Source of the DNA: JACQWR01 sp964614365
Lineage (GTDB): Bacteria; Desulfobacterota; Syntrophia; Syntrophales; JACQWR01
Length of the DNA stretch: 5,249 nt
Direction of reading: 5' to 3'
NCBI GenBank assembly: GCA_964614365.1
Contig: CAZTLA010000208.1
Coordinates: 1-5,249, forward strand
Positions 5,104-5,249 of this stretch are shown here, piece after piece. The notes under the pieces are model-generated. The model was given only the letters and a program-made list of their open reading frames with translations, had not been told where the DNA came from and did no database searches. Both the position numbers and the translations under genes were made by a program. The first letter of the stretch is position 1. Every line of letters begins with the position of its first letter.

Positions 5104-5249
5104 ATGGCAGTGAAAAAACAGAGAAAGTCCGACAGCGCAAAAAACAGGAAAAAAAAGAAGAGCTCAAAGTTCTTGGTACTTTCTCTGCTCATCGGCGTTA
5201 TCAGTGGATTCCTGATTTTTTTCTTTGTGAGTCTTTTTGATTTTGTATA
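5104..5249 (+). CDS. Membrane-anchored protein, N-terminal part only
   Basis: The frame from the ATG at 5104 is open to the window end, 48 codons. Residues 1-22 are strongly basic (VKKQRKS, then NRKKKKSSK). Residues 23-47 form one hydrophobic segment (FLVLSLLIGVISGFLIFFF), so the N-terminus is probably cytoplasmic with a signal anchor and the rest of the protein in the periplasm. This layout is seen in bifunctional penicillin-binding proteins and many other envelope proteins, but too little is visible to name a family. AGGGGA about nine bases upstream supports this start. The frame also stays open back to the TAG of the HD-domain gene, but no ribosome site supports an earlier start. Confidence 0.7.
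   Translation, partial: MAVKKQRKSDSAKNRKKKKSSKFLVLSLLIGVISGFLIFFFVSLFDFV

Noticed and set aside
5020..5106. HD-domain gene in frame with the next gene, suggesting readthrough or a former fusion
   Set aside because: The 27 open codons between TAG and ATG are short enough for chance, and the downstream ATG has its own upstream AGGGGA.
2888..5249. CRISPR array near cas1
   Set aside because: I looked for regularly spaced repeats of 20-40 bases around cas1 and found none in the window.

Overview
The window looks like draft or metagenome-assembled DNA from a Gram-negative bacterium: there is a 10-N assembly gap, two genes with lipoprotein signal peptides, and Shine-Dalgarno-led operons. A Desulfobacterota (deltaproteobacterial) or similar host is my guess from the general look of the proteins. 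Nothing here proves it.

Left block (about 1-2060, everything on the minus strand). It holds a partial AT-rich lipoprotein gene running off the left edge (1-499), a complete MntA-HepT toxin-antitoxin pair (677-1344), and a decayed CsgG-family lipoprotein gene (1406-1966). The CsgG-like gene carries an in-frame amber codon just after its lipidation site, and its C-terminus looks short. A 42-base element (35/42 identical, ungapped), with the dyad CATAA-N6-TTATG at its core, sits upstream of both lipoprotein genes. It is probably a shared promoter/operator and suggests the two genes were once co-regulated. The toxin-antitoxin pair sits between these two gene units.

Middle (about 2060-2890). A minus-strand gene of unknown function (2078-2758) has no convincing start codon and is probably truncated at its 5' end. 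It faces a short coding-like stretch on the plus strand (2733-2924) that has no start of its own. The two together mark a likely rearrangement or assembly junction near 2735-2790.

Right block (2888-5249, all plus strand, visibly richer in G+C). It starts with a full-length Cas1 integrase (2888-4006) that keeps its metal-binding residues. This Cas1 has an unusual acidic N-terminal extension and no visible ribosome binding site, and no cas2, effector gene or CRISPR array is seen nearby. A promoter-like site (4044-4071) then leads a tight two-gene unit: a 70-residue hypothetical protein and an HD-domain nucleotidase-like protein (HDDC2/YfbR type), separated by one base. The window ends inside a gene for a membrane-anchored protein with a lysine-rich N-terminus (5104 onward).

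Overall this is a patchwork accessory region with a toxin-antitoxin module, an orphan adaptation integrase, decaying lipoprotein genes and at least one broken junction. I see no complete, clearly new system. The best leads are the orphan Cas1 with its disrupted upstream region and the duplicated upstream element.
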